Source: Nematostella vectensis
Taxonomy: Eukaryota > Cnidaria > Anthozoa > Actiniaria > Edwardsiidae
Assembly (NCBI RefSeq): GCF_932526225.1
Contig: NC_064048.1
Span: 13,029,665 to 13,093,664, forward strand
Direction of reading: 5' to 3'
DNA length: 64,000 bases
The notes below the pieces were generated by a model. The model searched no databases and was not told the origin of the DNA. It saw only the letters and a program-made list of their open reading frames with translations. Made by a program: the position numbers and the translations under genes. This document shows, piece by piece, positions 48,955 to 63,718 of the stretch (position 1 is its first letter; each line of letters begins with the position of its first letter).

Positions 48955-51900
48955 AGTTCTTGTGTGCATAAAATATGTACAGGATCCTGAACAAAGCATG
49001 AGCACATCAAAGATGCTGAGAGTACATAAAAATGTCCCTATACCTTCTTTTTATGTCATGACACACCAAGAACAGTATAATTAAGTATCGATATTTAAAA
49101 AAAAAATAAAGAAAAAAAAAATAGGCTATCAGCGGGAATCGAACCCGGGTCGCTGCGTTAGTAGTCAAGTGCCCGCAACGAAAGACTAACGTGGCATCGC
49201 TGAAGGGAATTGTAATGAAAATTACTTTTAATACTATTGGTATCGTAAACTATCCCAAGCAAAGTCACCATCGGACTGGAGGTTACATTCGGGAAAAGCT
49301 TCAGGGTTACATTCGGGAATTTGTTTTACGAGTGTAACCTCCAAAAGGTTACAATCGATAATTTGTTTTCCGAATGTAAATTCCAAAAAGTAAAATTAGG
49401 AAAAATAAAACAGTATACTCGGAAAAAAAGGTATATCAATCTATCGAGCGCTATGCTCTATGTTAGAATCTACTTAATCAAGTTATCCAAGGAATCTAGT
49501 TAGTTCTTGTGTGCATAAAATATGTACAGGATCCTGAACAAAGCATGAGCACATCAAAGATGCTGAGAGTACATAAAAATGTCCCTATACCTTCTTTTTA
49601 TGTCATGACACACCAAGAACAGTATAATTAAGTATCGATATTTTAAAAAATAATAATAAAAAAAAAATAGGCTATCAGCGGGAATCGAACCCGGGTCGCT
49701 GCGGTAGTAGTTAAGTGCCCGCAACGAAAGACTAACGTGGCATTGCTGAAGGGAATTGTAATGAAAATTACTTTTAATACTATTGGTATCGTAAACTATC
49801 CCAAGCAAAGTCACCATCGGACTGGAGGTTACATTCGGGAAAAGCTTCATGGTTACATTCGGGAATTTGTTTTACGAGTGTAACCTCCAAAAGGTTACAA
49901 TCGATAATTTTTTTTCCGAATGTAAATTCCAAAAAGTAACATTAGGAAAAATAAAACAGTATACTCGGAAAAAAAGGTATATCAATCTATCGAGCGCTAT
50001 GCTCTATGTTAGAATCTACTTAATCAAGTTATCCAAGGAATCTAGTTAGTTCTTGTGTGCATAAAATATGTACAGGATCCTGAACAAAGCATGAGCACAT
50101 CAAAGATGCTGAGAGTACATAAAAATGTCCCTATACCTTCTTTTTATGTCATGACACAACAAGAACAGTATAAGTAAGTATCGATATTTAAAAAAAAAAT
50201 AAAGAAAAAAAAAATAGGCTATCAGCGGGAATCGAACCCGGGTCGCTGCGTTAGTAGTCAAGTGCCCTCAACGAAAGACTAACGTGGCATTGCTAAAGGG
50301 AATTGTAATGAAAATTACTTTTAATACTATTGGTATCGTAAACTATCCCAAGCAAAGTCACCATCGGACTGGAGGTTACAATCGGGAAAAGCTTCAGGGT
50401 TACATTCGGGAATTTGTTTTACGAGTGTAACCTCCAAAAGGTTACAATCGATAATTTGTTTTCCGAATGTAAATTCCAAAAAGTAACATTAGGAAAAATA
50501 AAACAGTATACTCTGAAAAAAAGGTATATCAATCTATCGAGCGCTATGCTCTATGTTAGAATCTACTTAATAAAGTTATCCAAGGAATCTAGTTAGTTCT
50601 TGTGTGCATAAAATATGTACAGGATCCTGAACAAAGCATGAGCACATCAAAGATGCTGAGAGTACATCAAAATGTCCCTATACCTTCTTTTTATGTCATG
50701 ACACACCAAGAACAGTATAATTAAGTATCGATATTTAAAAAAAAAAATAAAGAAAAAAAAAATAGGCTATCCGCGGGAATCGAACCCGGGTCGCTGCGGT
50801 AGTAGTTGAGTGCCCGCAACGAAAGACTAACGTGGCATTGCTGAAGGGAATTGTAATGAAAATTACTTTTAATACTATTGGTATCGTAAACTATCCCAAG
50901 CAAAGTCACCATCGGACTGGAGGTTACATTCGGGAAAAGCTTCAGGGTTACATTCGGGAATTTGTTTTACGAGTGTAACCTCCAAAAGGTTACAATCGAT
51001 AATTTTTTTCCGAACGTAAATTCCAAAAAGTAACATTAGGAAAAATAAAACAGTATACTCGGAAAAAAAGGTATATCAATCTATCGAGCGCTATGCTCTA
51101 TGTTAGAATCTACTTAATCAAGTTATCCAAGGAATCTAGTTAGTTCTTGTGTGCATAAAATATGTACAGGATCCTGAACAAAGCATGAGCACATCAAAGA
51201 TGCTGAGAGTACATCAAAATGTCCCTATACCTTCTTTTTATGTCATGACACACCAAGAACAGTATAATTAAGTATCAATATTTAAAAAAAAATAAAGAAA
51301 AAAAAATAGGCTATCAGCGGGAATCGAACCCGGGTCGCTGCGTTAGTAGTCAAGTGCCCGCAACGAAAGACTAACGTGGCATTGCTGAAGGGAATTGTAA
51401 TGAAAATTACTTTTAATACTATTGGTATCGTGAACTATCCCAAGCAAAGTCACCATCGGACTGGAGGTTACATTCGGGAAAAGCTTCAGGGTTACATTCG
51501 GGAATTTGTTTTACGAGTGTAACCTCCAAAAGGTTACAATCGATAATTTGTTTTCCGAATGTAAATTCCAAAAAGTAACATTAGGAAAAATAAAACAGTA
51601 TACTTGGAAAAAAAGGTATATCAATTTATCGAGCGCTATGCTTTATGTTAGAATATACTTAATCAAGTTATCCAAGGAATCTAGTTAGTTCTTGTGTGCA
51701 TAAAATATGTACAGGATCCTGAACAAAGCATGAGCACATCAAAGATGCTGAGAGTACATCAAAATGTCCCTATACCTTCTTTTTATGTCATGACACACCA
51801 AGAACAGTATAATTAAGTATCGATATTTAAAAAAAAAATAAAGAAAAAAAAATAGGCTATCAGAGTGAATCGAACCCGGGTCGCTGCGGTAGTAGTTAAG

Positions 51901-52232
51901 TGCCCGCAACGAAAGACTAACGTGGCATTGCTGAAGGGAATTGTAATGAAAATTAGTTTTAATACTATTGGTATCGTAAACTATCCCAAGCAAAGTCACC
52001 ATCGGGCTGGAGGTTACATTCGGGAAAAGCTTCAGGGTTACATTCGGGAATTTGTTTTACGAGTGTAACCTCCAAAAGGTTACAATCGATAATTTTTTTT
52101 CCGAATGTAATCTCCAAAAAGTAACATTAGGAAAAATAAAACAGTATACTCGGAAAAAAAGGTATATCAATCTATCGAGCGCTATGCTCTATGTTAGAAT
52201 CTACTTAATCAAGTTATCCAAGGAATCTAGTT
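48955..52232 (+). repeat. Simple monomers M86-M91
   Basis: Monomers start at 48955, 49502, 50048, 50595, 51142 and 51687. M87 has AATAATAATAAAA and M89 has the CCGCGGG form, so types from the left end of the window reappear. No insertion or gene is seen. Confidence 0.88.
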
Positions 52233-53220
52233 AGTTCTTGTGTGCATAAAATATGTACAGGATCCTGAACAAAGCATGAGCACATCAAAGATGCTGAGAG
52301 TACATAAAAATGTCCCTATACCTTTTTTTTATGTCATGACACACCAAGAACAGTATAATTAAGTATCGATATTTAAAAAAAAATAAAGAAAAAAAAAATA
52401 GGCTATCAGCGGAAATAGAACCCGGGTCGCTGCGTTAGTAGTCAAGTGCCCGCAACGAAAGACTAACGTGGCATTGCTGAAGGGAATTGTAATGAAAATT
52501 ACTTTTAATACTATTGGTATCGTAAACTATCCCAAGCAAAGTCACCATCGGACTGGAGGTTACATTCGGGAAAAGGTTCAGGGTTACATTCGGGAATTTG
52601 TTTTACGAGTGTAACCTCCAAAAGGTTACAATCGATAATTTTTTTTTGTAAATTCGAAAAAGTAACATTAGGAAAAATCAAACAGTATACTGTATATGTA
52701 CAGGATCCTGAACAAAGCATGAGCACATCAAAGATGCTGAGAGTACATAAAAATGTCCCTATACCTTCTTTTTATGTCATGACACACCAAGAACAGTATA
52801 ATTAAGTATCGATATTTAAAAAAAAAATAAAGAAAAAAAATAGGCTGTCAGCGGGAATCGAACCCGGGTCGCTGTGTTAGTAGTCAAGTGCCCGCAACGA
52901 AAGACTAACGTGGCATTGCTGAAGGGAATTGTAATGAAAATTACTTTTAATACTATTGGTATCGTAAACTATCCCAAGCAAAGTCACCATCGGACTGGAG
53001 GTTACATTCGGGAAAAGCTTCAGGGTTACATTCGGGAATTTGTTTTACGAGTGTAACCTCCAAAAGGTTACAATCGATAATTTTTTTTCCGAATGTAAAT
53101 TCCAAAAAGTAACATTAGGAAAAATAAAACAGTATACTCAGATAAAAAGGTATATCAATCTATCGAGCGCTATGCTCTATGCTAGAATCTACTTAATCAA
53201 GTTATCCAAGGAATCTAGTT
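52233..53220 (+). repeat. Two monomers fused by a ~104-bp deletion
   Basis: At about 52691-52694, ACAGTATACT runs directly into TATGTACAGG of the next monomer. About 104 bp are missing: the end of one monomer (with the GAGC hairpin) and the start motif of the next. Total length is 988 instead of about 1092. The same junction is present at about 56406 and 60665. Confidence 0.88.
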
Positions 53221-53767
53221 AGTTCTTGTGTGCATAAAATATGTACAGGATCCTGAACAAAGCATGAGCACATCAAAGATGCTGAGAGTACATAAAAATG
53301 TCCCTATACCTTCTTTTTATGTCATGACACACCAAGAACAGTATAATTAAGTATCGATATTTAAAAAAAAAATGAAGAAAAAAAAATAGGCTATCAGCGG
53401 GAATCGAACCTGGGTCGCTGCGTTAGTAGTCAAGTGCCCGCAACGAAAGACTAACGTGGCATTGCTGAAGGAAATTGTAATGAAAATTACTTTTCATACT
53501 ATTGGTATCGTAAACTATCCCAAGCAAAGTCACCATCGGACAGGAGGTTACATTCGGGAAAAGCTGCAGAGTTACATTCGGGAATTTGTTTTACGAGTGT
53601 AATCTCAAAAAGGTTACAATCGATAATTTTTTTTTCCGAATGTAAATACAAAAAAGTAACATTATGAAAAATAAAACAGTATACTCGGAAAAAAAGGTAT
53701 ATCAATCTATCGAGCGCTATGCTCTATGTTAGAATCTACTTAATCAAGTTATCCAAGGAATCTAGTT
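53221..53767 (+). repeat. Monomer M93
   Basis: An ATGAAGAAA type monomer with GGACAGG, CTGCAG and GTGTAATCTC, which breaks the 8-bp hairpin. It matches the monomers after the other two deletion junctions (M99, M106). Confidence 0.85.
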
Positions 53768-54858
53768 AGTTCTTGTGTGCATAAAATATGTACAGGATCC
53801 TGAACAAAGCATGAGCACATCAAAGATGCTGAGAGTACATAAAAATGTCCCTATACCTTCTTTTTATGTCATGACACACCAAGAACAGTATAATTAAGTA
53901 TCGATATTTAAAAAAAAATAAAGAAAAAAAAAATAGGCTATCAGCGGGAATCGAACCCGGGTCGCTGCGTTAGTAGTAAAGTGCCAGCAACGAAAGACTA
54001 ACGTGGCATTGCTTAAGGGAATTGTAATAAAAATTACTTTTAATACTATTGGTATCGTAAACTATCCCAAGCAAAGTCACCATAGGACTGGAGGTTACAT
54101 TCGGGAAAAGCTTCAGGGTTACATTCGGGAATTTGTTTTACGAGTGTAACCTCCAAAAGGTTACAATCAATAATTTTTTTTCCGAATGTAAATTCCAAAA
54201 AGTAACATTAGGAAAAAAAAAACAGTATACTCGGAAAAAAAGGTATATCAATCTATCGAGCGCTATGCTCTATGTTAGAATCTACTTAATCATGTTATTC
54301 AAGGAATCTAGTTAGTTCTTGTGTGCATAAAATATGTACAGGATCCTGAACAAAGCATGAGCACATCAAAGATGCTGAGAGTACATAAAAATGTCCCTAT
54401 ACCTTCTTTTTATGTCATGACACACCAAGAACAGTATTATTAAGTATCGATATTTAAAAAAAAAAAAAATAAAGAAAAAAAAAATAGGCTATCAGCGTGA
54501 ATCGAACCCGGGTCGCTGCGTTAGTAGTCAAGTGCCCGCAACGAAAGACTAACGTGGCATTGCTGAAGGGAATTGTAATGAAAATTACTTTTAATACTAT
54601 TGGTATCGTAAACTATCCCAAGCAAAGTCACCATCGAACTGGAGGTTACATTCAGGAAAAGCTTCAGGGTTACATTCGGGAATTTGTTTTACGAGTGTAA
54701 CCTCCAAAAGGTTACAATCGATAATTTTTTTTGTAAATTCCAAGAAGTAACATTAGGAAAAATAAAACAGTATACTCGGAAAAAAAGGTATATCAATCTA
54801 TCGAGCGCTATGCTCTATGTTAGAATCTACTTAATCAAGTTATCCAAGGAATCTAGTT
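53768..54858 (+). repeat. Dimer higher-order repeat, copy 1 (M94-M95)
   Basis: M94 (53768) has TAATAAAAATTAC, CATAGGACTGG and ACAATCAATAA. M95 (54314) has GTATTATTAAG, GCGTGAATCG and a shortened TTTTTTTTGTAAATT. The pair is immediately repeated. Confidence 0.87.
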
Positions 54859-55948
54859 AGTTCTTGTGTGCATAAAATATGTACAGGATCCTGAACAAAG
54901 CATGAGCACATCAAAGATGCTGAGAGTACATAAAAATGTCCCTATACCTTCTTTTTATGTCATGACACACCAAGAACAGTATAATTAAGTATCGATATTT
55001 AAAAAAAAATAAAGAAAAAAAAAATAGGCTATCAGCGGGAATCGAACCCGGGTCGCTGCGTTAGTAGTAAAGTGCCCGCAACGAAAGACTAACGTGGCAT
55101 TGCTGAAGGGAATTGTAATAAAAATTACTTTTAATACTATTGGTATCGTAAACTATCCCAAGCAAAGTCACCATAGGACTGGAGGTTACATTCGGGAAAA
55201 GCTTCAGGGTTACATTCGGGAATTTGTTTTACGAGTGTAACCTCCAAAAGGTTACAATCAATAATTTTTTTTCCGAATGTAAATTCCAAAAAGTAACATT
55301 AGGAAAAATAAAACAGTATACTCGGAAAAAAAGGTATATCAATCTATCGAGCGCTATGCTCTATGTTAGAATCTACTTAATCATGTTATTCAAGGAATCT
55401 AGTTAGTTCTTGTGTGCATAAAATATGTACAGGATCCTGAACAAAGCATGAGCACATCAAAGATGCTGAGAGTACATAAAAATGTCCCTATACCTTCTTT
55501 TTATGTCATGACACACCAAGAACAGTATTATTAAGTATCGATATTTAAAAAAAAAAAAAATAAAGAAAAAAAAATAGGCTATCAGCGTGAATCGAACCCG
55601 GGTCGCTGCGTTAGTAGTCAAGTGCCCGCAACGAAAGACTAACGTGGCATTGCTGAAGGGAATTGTAATGAAAATTACTTTTAATACTATTGGTATCGTA
55701 AACTATCCCAAGCAAAGTCACCATCGAACTGGAGGTTACATTCAGGAAAAGCTTCAGGGTTACATTCGGGAATTTGTTTTACGAGTGTAACCTCCAAAAG
55801 GTTACAATCGATAATTTTTTTTGTAAATTCCAAGAAGTAACATTAGGAAAAATAAAACAGTATACTCGGAAAAAAAGGTATATCAATCTATCGAGCGCTA
55901 TGCTCTATGTTAGAATCTACTTAATCAAGTTATCCAAGGAATCTAGTT
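54859..55948 (+). repeat. Dimer higher-order repeat, copy 2 (M96-M97)
   Basis: M96 (54859) and M97 (55405) match M94-M95, period 1091 bp. M94 has private errors (GTGCCAGC, GCTTAAGG, an extra A for T near 54218) that M96 lacks. Confidence 0.87.
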
Positions 55949-58900
55949 AGTTCTTGTGTGCATAAAATATGTACAGGATCCTGAACAAAGCATGAGCACA
56001 TCAAAGATGCTGAGAGTACATAAAAATGTCCCTATACCTTCTTTTTATGTCATGACACACCAAGAACAGTATAATTAAGTATCGATATTTAAAAAAAAAT
56101 AAAGAAAAAAAAATAGGCTATCAGCGGAAATCGAACCCGGGTCGCTGCGTTAGTAGTCAAGTGCCCGCAACGAAAGACTAACGTGGCATTGCTGAAGGGA
56201 ATTGTAATGAAAATTACTTTTAATACTATTGGTATCGTAAACTATCCCAAGCAAAGTCACCATCGGAATGGAGGTTACATTCGGGAAAATGTTCAGGGTT
56301 ACATTCGGGAATTTGTTTTACGAGTGTAACCTTCAAAAGGTTACAATCGATAATTTTTTTTTGTAAATTCGAAAAAGTATCATTAGGAAAAATAAAACAG
56401 TATACTGTATATGTACAGGATCCTGAACAAAGCATGAGCACATCAAAGATGCTGAGAGTACATAAAAATGTCCCTATACCTTCTTTTTATGTCATGACAC
56501 ACCAAGAACAGTATAATTAAGTATCGATATTTAAAAAAAAATAAAGAAAAAAAATAGGCTGTCAGCGGGAATCGAACCCGGGTCGCTGTGTTAGTAGTCA
56601 AGTGCCCGCAACGAAAGACTAACGTGGCATTGCTGAAGGGAATTGTAATAAAAATTACTTTTAATACTATTGGTATCGTAAACTATCCCAAGCAAAGTCA
56701 CCATCGGACTGGAGGTTACATTCGGGAAAAGCTTCAGGGTTACATTCGGGAATTTGTTTTACGAGTGTAACCTCCAAAAGGTTACAATCGATAATTTTTT
56801 TTCCGAATGTAAATTCCAAAAAGTAACATTAGGAAAAATAAAACAGTATACTCAGATAAAAAGGTATATCAATCTATCGAGCGCTATGCTCTATGCTAGA
56901 ATCTACTTAATCAAGTTATCCAAGGAATCTAGTTAGTTCTTGTGTGCATAAAATATGTACAGGATCCTGAACAAAGCATGAGCACATCAAAGATGCTGAG
57001 AGTACATAAAAATGTCCCTATACCTTCTTTTTATGTCATGACACACCAATAACAGTATAATTAAGTATCGATATTTAAAAAAAAAAATGAAGAAAAAAAA
57101 ATAGGCTATCAGCGGGAATCGAACCTGGGTCGCTGCGTTAGTAGTCATGTGCCTGCAACGAAAGACTAACGTGGCATTGCTGAAGGGAATTGTAATGAAA
57201 ATTACTTTTAATACTATTGGTATCGTAAACTATCCCAAGCAAAGTCACCATCGGACAGGAGGTTACATTCGGGAAAAGCTGCAGGGTTACATTCGGGAAT
57301 TTGTTTTACGAGTGTAATCTCAAAAAGGTTACAATCGATAATTTTTTTTTTCCGAATGTAAATTCCAAAAAGTAACATTATGAAAAATAAAACAGTATAC
57401 TCGGAAAAAAAGGTATATCAATCTATCGAGCGCTATGCTCTATGTTAGAATCTACTTAATCAAGTTATCCAAGGAATCTAGTTAGTTCTTGTGTGCATAA
57501 AATATGTACAGGATCCTGAACAAAGCATGAGCACATCAAAGATGCTGAGAGTACATAAAAATGTCCCTATACCTTCTTTTTATGTCATGACACACCAAGA
57601 ACAGTATAATTAAGTATCGATATTTAAAAAAAAATAAAGAAAAAAAAAATAGGCTATCAGCGGGAATCGAACCCGGGTAGCTGCGTTAGTAGTAAAGTGC
57701 CCGCAACGAAAGACTAACGTGGCATTGCTGAAGGGAATTGTAATAAAAATTACTTTTAATACTATTGGTATCGTAAACTATCCCAAGCAAAGTCACCATC
57801 GGACTGGAGGTTACATTCGGGAAAAGCTTCAGGGTTACATTCGGGAATTTGTTTTACGAGTGTAACCTCCAAAAGGTTACAATCGATAATTTTTTTTCCG
57901 AATGTAAATTCCAAAAAGTAACATTAGGAAAAATAAAACAGTATACTCGGAAAAAAAGGTATATCAATCTATCGAGCGCTATGCTCTATGTTAGAATCTA
58001 CTTAATCATGTTATCCAAGGAATCTAGTTAGTTCTTGTGTGCATAAAATATGTACAGGATCCTGAACAAAGCATGAGCACATCAAAGATGCTGAGAGTAC
58101 ATAAAAATGTCCCTATACCTTCTTTTTATGTCATGACACACCAAGAACAGTATTATTAAGTATCGATATTTAAAAAAAAAAAAATAAAGAAAAAAAAATA
58201 GGCTATCAGCGTGAATCGAACCCGGGTCGCTGCGTTAGTAGTCAAGTGCCCGCAACGAAAGACTAACGTGGCATTGCTGAAGGGAATTGTAATGAAAATT
58301 ACTTTTAATACTATTGGTATCGTAAACTATCCCAAGCAAAGTCCCCATCGAACTGGAGGTTACATTCAGGAAAAGCTTCAGGGTTACATTCGGGAATTTG
58401 TTTTACGAGTGTAACCTCCAAAAGGTTACAATAGATAATTTTCTTTGTAAATTCCAAAAAGTAACATTAGGAAAAATAAAACAGTATACTCGGAAAAAAA
58501 GGTATATCAATCTATCGAGCGCTATGCTCTATGTTAGAATATACTTAATCAAGTTATCCAAGGAATCTAGTTAGTTCTTGTGTGCATAAAATATGTACAG
58601 GATCCTGAACAAAGCATGAGCACATCAAAGATGCTGAGAGTACATAAAAATGTCCCTATACCTTCTTTTTATGTCATGACACACCAAGAACAGTATAATT
58701 AAGTATCGATATTTAAAAAAAAATAAAGAAAAAAAATAGGCTGTCAGCGGGAATCGAACCCGGGTCGCTGTGTTAGTAGTCAAGTGCCCGCAACGAAAGA
58801 CTAACGTGGCATTGCTGAAGGGAATTGTAATGAAAATTACTTTTAATACTATTGGTATCGTAAACTATCCCAAGCAAAGTCACCATCGGACTGGAGGTTA

Positions 58901-59459
58901 CATTCGGGAAAAGCTTCAGGGTTACATTCGGGAATTTGTTTTACGAGTGTAACCTCCAAAAGGTTACAATCGATAATTTTTTTTCCGAATGTAAATTTCA
59001 AAAAGTAACATTAGGAAAAATAAAACAGTATACTCAGATAAAAAGGTATATCAATCTATCGAGCGCTATGCTCTATGCTAGAATCTACTTAATCAAGTTA
59101 TCCAAGGAATCTAGTTAGTTCTTGTGTGCATAAAATATGTACAGGATCCTGAACAAAGCATGAGCACATCAAAGATGCTGAGAGTACATAAAAATGTCCC
59201 TATACCTTCTTTTTATGTCATGACACACCAATAACAGTATAATTAAGTATCGATATTTAAAAAAAAAAATGAAGAAAAAAAAATAGGCTATCAGCGGGAT
59301 ACGAACCTGGGTCGCTGCGTTAGTAGTCAAGTGCCTGCAACGAAAGACTAACGTGGCATTGCTGAAGGGAATTGTAATGAAAATTACTTTTAATACTATT
59401 GGTATCGTAAACTATCCCAAGCAAAGTCACCATCGGACAGGAGGTTACATTCGGGAAAA
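55201..59459 (+). repeat. 4259-bp higher-order repeat, copy 1
   Basis: The unit runs from the dyad loop of M96 to the dyad loop of M103. It contains M97 (55405), the fused pair M98 (55949-56934, deletion junction near 56406), M99 (56935), M100 (57484), M101 (58030), M102 (58573) and the left part of M103 (59117). Every one of these types recurs 4259 bp to the right. Confidence 0.88.
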
Positions 59460-62400
59460 GCTTCAGGGTTACATTCGGGAATTTGTTTTACGAGTGTAAC
59501 CTCCAAAAGGTTACAATCAATAATTTTTTTTCCGAATGTAAATTCCAAAAAGTAACATTAGGAAAAATAAAACAGTATACTCGGAAAAAAAGGTATATCA
59601 ATCTATCGAGCGCTATGCTCTATGTTAGAATCTACTTAATCATGTTATTCAAGGAATCTAGTTAGTTCTTGTGTGCATAAAATATGTACAGGATCCTGAA
59701 CAAAGCATGAGCACATCAAAGATGCTGAGAGTACATAAAAATGTCCCTATACCTTCTTTTTATGTCATGACACACCAAGAACAGTATTATTAAGTATCGA
59801 TATTTAAAAAAAAAAAAAATAAAGAAAAAAAAATAGGCTATCAGCGTGAATCGAACCCGGGTCGCTGCGTTAGTAGTCAAGTGCCCGCAACGAAAGACTA
59901 ACGTGGCATTGCTGAAGGGAATTGTAATGAAAATTACTTTTAATACTATTGGTATCGTAAACTATCCCAAGCAAAGTCACCATCGAACTGGAGGTTACAT
60001 TCAGGAAAAGCTTCAGGGTTACATTCGGGAATTTGTTTTACGAGTGTAACCTCCAAAAGGTTACAATCGATAATTTTTTTTGTAAATTCCAAGAAGTAAC
60101 ATTAGGAAAAATAAAACAGTATACTCGGAAAAAAAGGTATATCAATCTATCGAGCGCTATGCTCTATGTTAGAATCTACTTAATCAAGTTATCCAAGGAA
60201 TCTAGTTAGTTCTTGTGTGCATAAAATATGTACAGGATCCTGAACAAAGCATGAGCACATCAAAGATGCTGAGAGTACATAAAAATGTCCCTATACCTTC
60301 TTTTTATGTCATGACACACCAAGAACAGTATAATTAAGTATCGATATTTAAAAAAAAATAAAGAAAAAAAAATAGGCTATCAGCGGAAATCGAACCCGGG
60401 TCGCTGCGTTAGTAGTCAAGTGCCCGCAACGAAAGACTAACGTGGCATTGCTGAAGGGAATTGTAATGAAAATTACTTTTAATACTATTGGTATCGTAAA
60501 CTATCCCAAGCAAAGTCACCATCGGACTGGAGGTTACATTCGGGAAAATGTTCAGGGTTACATTCGGGAATTTGTTTTACGAGTGTAACCTTCAAAAGGT
60601 TACAATCGATAATTTTTTTTTGTAAATTCGAAAAAGTATCATTAGGAAAAATAAAACAGTATACTGTATATGTACAGGATCCTGAACAAAGCATGAGCAC
60701 ATCAAAGATGCTGAGAGTACATAAAAATGTCCCTATACCTTCTTTTTATGTCATGACACACCAAGAACAGTATAATTAAGTATCGATATTTAAAAAAAAA
60801 TAAAGAAAAAAAATAGGCTGTCAGCGGGAATCGAACCCGGGTCGCTGTGTTAGTAGTCAAGTGCCCGCAACGAAAGACTAACGTGGCATTGCTGAAGGGA
60901 ATTGTAATAAAAATTACTTTTAATACTATTGGTATCGTAAACTATCCCAAGCAAAGTCACCATCGGACTGGAGGTTACATTCGGGAAAAGCTTCAGGGTT
61001 ACATTCGGGAATTTGTTTTACGAGTGTAACCTCCAAAAGGTTACAATCGATAATTTTTTTTCCGAATGTAAATTCCAAAAAGTAACATTAGGAAAAATAA
61101 AACAGTATACTCAGATAAAAAGGTATATCAATCTATCGAGCGCTATGCTCTATGCTAGAATCTACTTAATCAAGTTATCCAAGGAATCTAGTTAGTTCTT
61201 GTGTGCATAAAATATGTACAGGATCCTGAACAAAGCATGAGCACATCAAAGATGCTGAGAGTACATAAAAATGTCCCTATACCTTCTTTTTATGTCATGA
61301 CACACCAATAACAGTATAATTAAGTATCGATATTTAAAAAAAAAAATGAAGAAAAAAAAATAGGCTATCAGCGGGAATCGAACCTGGGTCGCTGCGTTAG
61401 TAGTCATGTGCCTGCAACGAAAGACTAACGTGGCATTGCTGAAGGGAATTGTAATGAAAATTACTTTTAATACTATTGGTATCGTAAACTATCCCAAGCA
61501 AAGTCACCATCGGACAGGAGGTTACATTCGGGAAAAGCTGCAGGGTTACATTCGGGAATTTGTTTTACGAGTGTAATCTCAAAAAGGTTACAATCGATAA
61601 TTTTTTTTTCCGAATGTAAATTCCAAAAAGTAACATTATGAAAAATAAAACAGTATACTCGGAAAAAAAGGTATATCAATCTATCGAGCGCTATGCTCTA
61701 TGTTAGAATCTACTTAATCAAGTTATCCAAGGAATCTAGTTAGTTCTTGTGTGCATAAAATATGTACAGGATCCTGAACAAAGCATGAGCACATCAAAGA
61801 TGCTGAGAGTACATAAAAATGTCCCTATACCTTCTTTTTATGTCATGACACACCAAGAACAGTATAATTAAGTATCGATATTTAAAAAAAAATAAAGAAA
61901 AAAAAAATAGGCTATCAGCGGGAATCGAACCCGGGTAGCTGCGTTAGTAGTAAAGTGCCCGCAACGAAAGACTAACGTGGCATTGCTGAAGGGAATTGTA
62001 ATAAAAATTACTTTTAATACTATTGGTATCGTAAACTATCCCAAGCAAAGTCACCATCGGACTGGAGGTTACATTCGGGAAAAGCTTCAGGGTTACATTC
62101 GGGAATTTGTTTTACGAGTGTAACCTCCAAAAGGTTACAATCGATAATTTTTTTTCCGAATGTAAATTCCAAAAAGTAACATTAGGAAAAATAAAACAGT
62201 ATACTCGGAAAAAAAGGTATATCAATCTATCGAGCGCTATGCTCTATGTTAGAATCTACTTAATCATGTTATCCAAGGAATCTAGTTAGTTCTTGTGTGC
62301 ATAAAATATGTACAGGATCCTGAACAAAGCATGAGCACATCAAAGATGCTGAGAGTACATAAAAATGTCCCTATACCTTCTTTTTATGTCATGACACACC

Positions 62401-63718
62401 AAGAACAGTATTATTAAGTATCGATATTTAAAAAAAAAAAAAATAAAGAAAAAAAAATAGGCTATCAGCGTGAATCGAACCAGGGTCGCTGCGTTAGTAG
62501 TCAAGTGCCCGCAACGAAAGACTAACGTGGCATTGCTGAAGGGAATTGTAATGAAAATTACTTTTAATACTATTGGTATCGTAAACTATCCCAAGCAAAG
62601 TCCCCATCGAACTGGAGGTTACATTCAGGAAAAGCTTCAGGGTTACATTCGGGAATTTGTTTTACGAGTGTAACCTCCAAAAGGTTACAATCGATAATTT
62701 TCTTTGTAAATTCCAAAAAGTAACATTAGGAAAAATAAAACAGTATACTCGGAAAAAAAGGTATATCAATCTATCGAGCGCTATGCTCTATGTTAGAATA
62801 TACTTAATCAAGTTATCCAAGGAATCTAGTTAGTTCTTGTGTGCATAAAATATGTACAGGATCCTGAACAAAGCATGAGCACATCAAAGATGCTGAGAGT
62901 ACATAAAAATGTCCCTATACCTTCTTTTTATGTCATGACACACCAAGAACAGTATAATTAAGTATCGATATTTAAAAAAAAATAAAGAAAAAAAATAGGC
63001 TGTCAGCGGGAATCGAACCCGGGTCGCTGTGTTAGTAGTCAAGTGCCCGCAACGAAAGACTAACGTGGCATTGCTGAAGGGAATTGTAATGAAAATTACT
63101 TTTAATACTATTGGTATCGTAAACTATCCCAAGCAAAGTCACCATCGGACTGGAGGTTACATTCGGGAAAAGCTTCAGGGTTACATTCGGGAATTTGTTT
63201 TACGAGTGTAACCTCCAAAAGGTTACAATCGATAATTTTTTTTCCGAATGTAAATTCCAAAAAGTAACATTAGGAAAAATAAAACAGTATACTCAGATAA
63301 AAAGGTATATCAATCTATCGAGCGCTATGCTCTATGCTAGAATCTACTTAATCAAGTTATCCAAGGAATCTAGTTAGTTCTTGTGTGCATAAAATATGTA
63401 CAGGATCCTGAACAAAGCATGAGCACATCAAAGATGCTGAGAGTACATAAAAATGTCCCTATACCTTCTTTTTATGTCATGACACACCAATAACAGTATA
63501 ATTAAGTATCGATATTTAAAAAAAAAAATGAAGAAAAAAAAATAGGCTATCAGCGGGATACGAACCTGGGTCGCTGCGTTAGTAGTCAAGTGCCTGCAAC
63601 GAAAGACTAACGTGGCATTGCTGAAGGGAATTGTAATGAAAATTACTTTTAATACTATTGGTATCGTAAACTATCCCAAGCAAAGTCACCATCGGACAGG
63701 AGGTTACATTCGGGAAAA
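59460..63718 (+). repeat. 4259-bp higher-order repeat, copy 2
   Basis: Contains M104 (59664), the fused pair M105 (60208-61193, deletion junction near 60665), M106 (61194), M107 (61742), M108 (62288), M109 (62832) and the left part of M110 (63376). Differences from copy 1 are few, for example CCAGGGTCG for CCCGGGTCG near 62482 and one base in A-rich tracts. Beyond 63718, M110 continues with CTGCAG and GTGTAATCTC where M103 has CTTCAG and GTGTAACCTCC, so the identity ends there. Confidence 0.88.
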
